Source: Clostridiales bacterium
Lineage (GTDB): Bacteria > Bacillota > Clostridia > Christensenellales > Aristaeellaceae
Direction: 5' to 3'
Length of the DNA: 31,472 bases
NCBI GenBank assembly: GCA_012522875.1
Contig: JAAYJP010000116.1
Location: 1 to 31,472 of the forward strand
Shown here: positions 31,305 through 31,472 of the stretch, one piece after another
Position numbering within the stretch: position 1 is the first letter of the stretch
How the letters are laid out: every line of letters begins with the position of its first letter
Notes under the pieces: model-generated
The model's input: the letters and a program-made list of their open reading frames with translations, nothing else
What the model was told of the DNA's origin: nothing
The model's database searches: none
Position numbers and translations under genes: made by a program

Positions 31305-31355
31305 AGGATCCATCCTTTCTTGTCTTTCGCAAACTCGCCTGGCCGCGAGTGTGAC

Positions 31356-31472
31356 TCAGGTTTTGGGGTAGGGCCTTTTCATTGCCTCAACCTGCGGGAT
31401 GCCGCAGTCCGGCCCGAAGTGCTTGAGGATGACCAGGGGCTCATAGCGGGAGCCGTTCACCACCTTGACGCC
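31356..31472 (-). CDS. 3' end of an unidentified gene, cut by the window edge
   Basis: Only the last 38 codons lie in the window, in frame to the edge and ending in TGA at 31356-31358. The tail reads GVKVVNGSRYEPLVILKHFG near the edge and ends KRPYPKT. It is 51 bp upstream of the isomerase gene on the same strand, so it is probably in the same operon. I do not recognise the family from this fragment. Confidence 0.6.
   Translation of the reverse strand, partial: GVKVVNGSRYEPLVILKHFGPDCGIPQVEAMKRPYPKT

Noticed and set aside
1..31472. CRISPR array, mobile element or prophage
   Set aside because: No direct repeats with unique spacers, transposase, integrase or phage genes were seen. The only tandem repeat is the coding 12-bp array.

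Overview
The window looks like chromosomal DNA of a fairly GC-rich member of the Bacillota (class Clostridia). The grounds are strong AGGAGG-type ribosome-binding sites, consensus sigma-A promoters, NrdR, a pyrophosphate-type phosphofructokinase, Lsa/CplR-like ABC-F architecture, a DUF624 protein, a caspase-like exoprotein, and surface proteins built from peptidoglycan-binding, MucBP-like, Pro-Thr-Glu and SH3-like parts. The exact genus cannot be fixed from the sequence. No tRNA, rRNA, CRISPR array, insertion sequence or prophage gene was recognised.

Layout. (1) 1-3105: a promoter, a cobalamin riboswitch with a terminator, then btuF-btuC-btuD for corrinoid uptake. (2) 3078-3666: nrdR with its own promoter and terminator. 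(3) Minus strand 8041-3681: ychF, an ATP-grasp protein and a 707-residue repeat-rich wall-binding protein. (4) Minus strand 8419-8055: rpmB with its promoter and terminator. (5) Plus strand 8536-9858: an ADP-ribosylglycohydrolase and cobO (cobalamin adenosyltransferase). (6) Minus strand 11405-9859: a secreted caspase-like protein. (7) 11455-11927: a small double zinc-ribbon protein, followed by about 470 bp with no gene but nested inverted repeats. (8) Minus strand 13885-12396: purB. (9) Plus strand 13896-16983: an antibiotic-resistance-type ABC-F ATPase behind an apparent attenuation leader, a 93-residue NrdD-tail-like protein, and a DUF368/PopT polyprenyl-phosphate translocase. (10) Minus strand 19298-17003: fba and PPi-dependent pfp. 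(11) Plus strand 19353-20373: a stand-alone E2/CAT-fold protein without the usual catalytic His. (12) Minus strand 27732-20582: six tightly packed genes (DUF624 membrane protein, methyltransferase, hslO, HEAT-like protein, zinc-ribbon/TPR membrane protein, ftsH). (13) Minus strand 31472-27781: a sugar catabolic cluster (cut-off gene, TIM-barrel isomerase/epimerase, zinc dehydrogenase, GH4 glycosidase).

How the genes work together. Uptake (btuFCD) and adenosylation (cobO) of cobalamin are both present, which fits an anaerobe that scavenges B12. The fba-pfp pair gives a glycolytic module running on pyrophosphate. The ABC-F and PopT genes suggest a joint response to ribosome- and envelope-targeting antibiotics. 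The ftsH/hslO operon suggests a protein-quality-control unit that includes two uncharacterised partners. The points most worth following up are the ABC-F leader, the structured region near 12,000-12,210, the calcium-loop caspase-like protein, and the unknown members of the ftsH operon.
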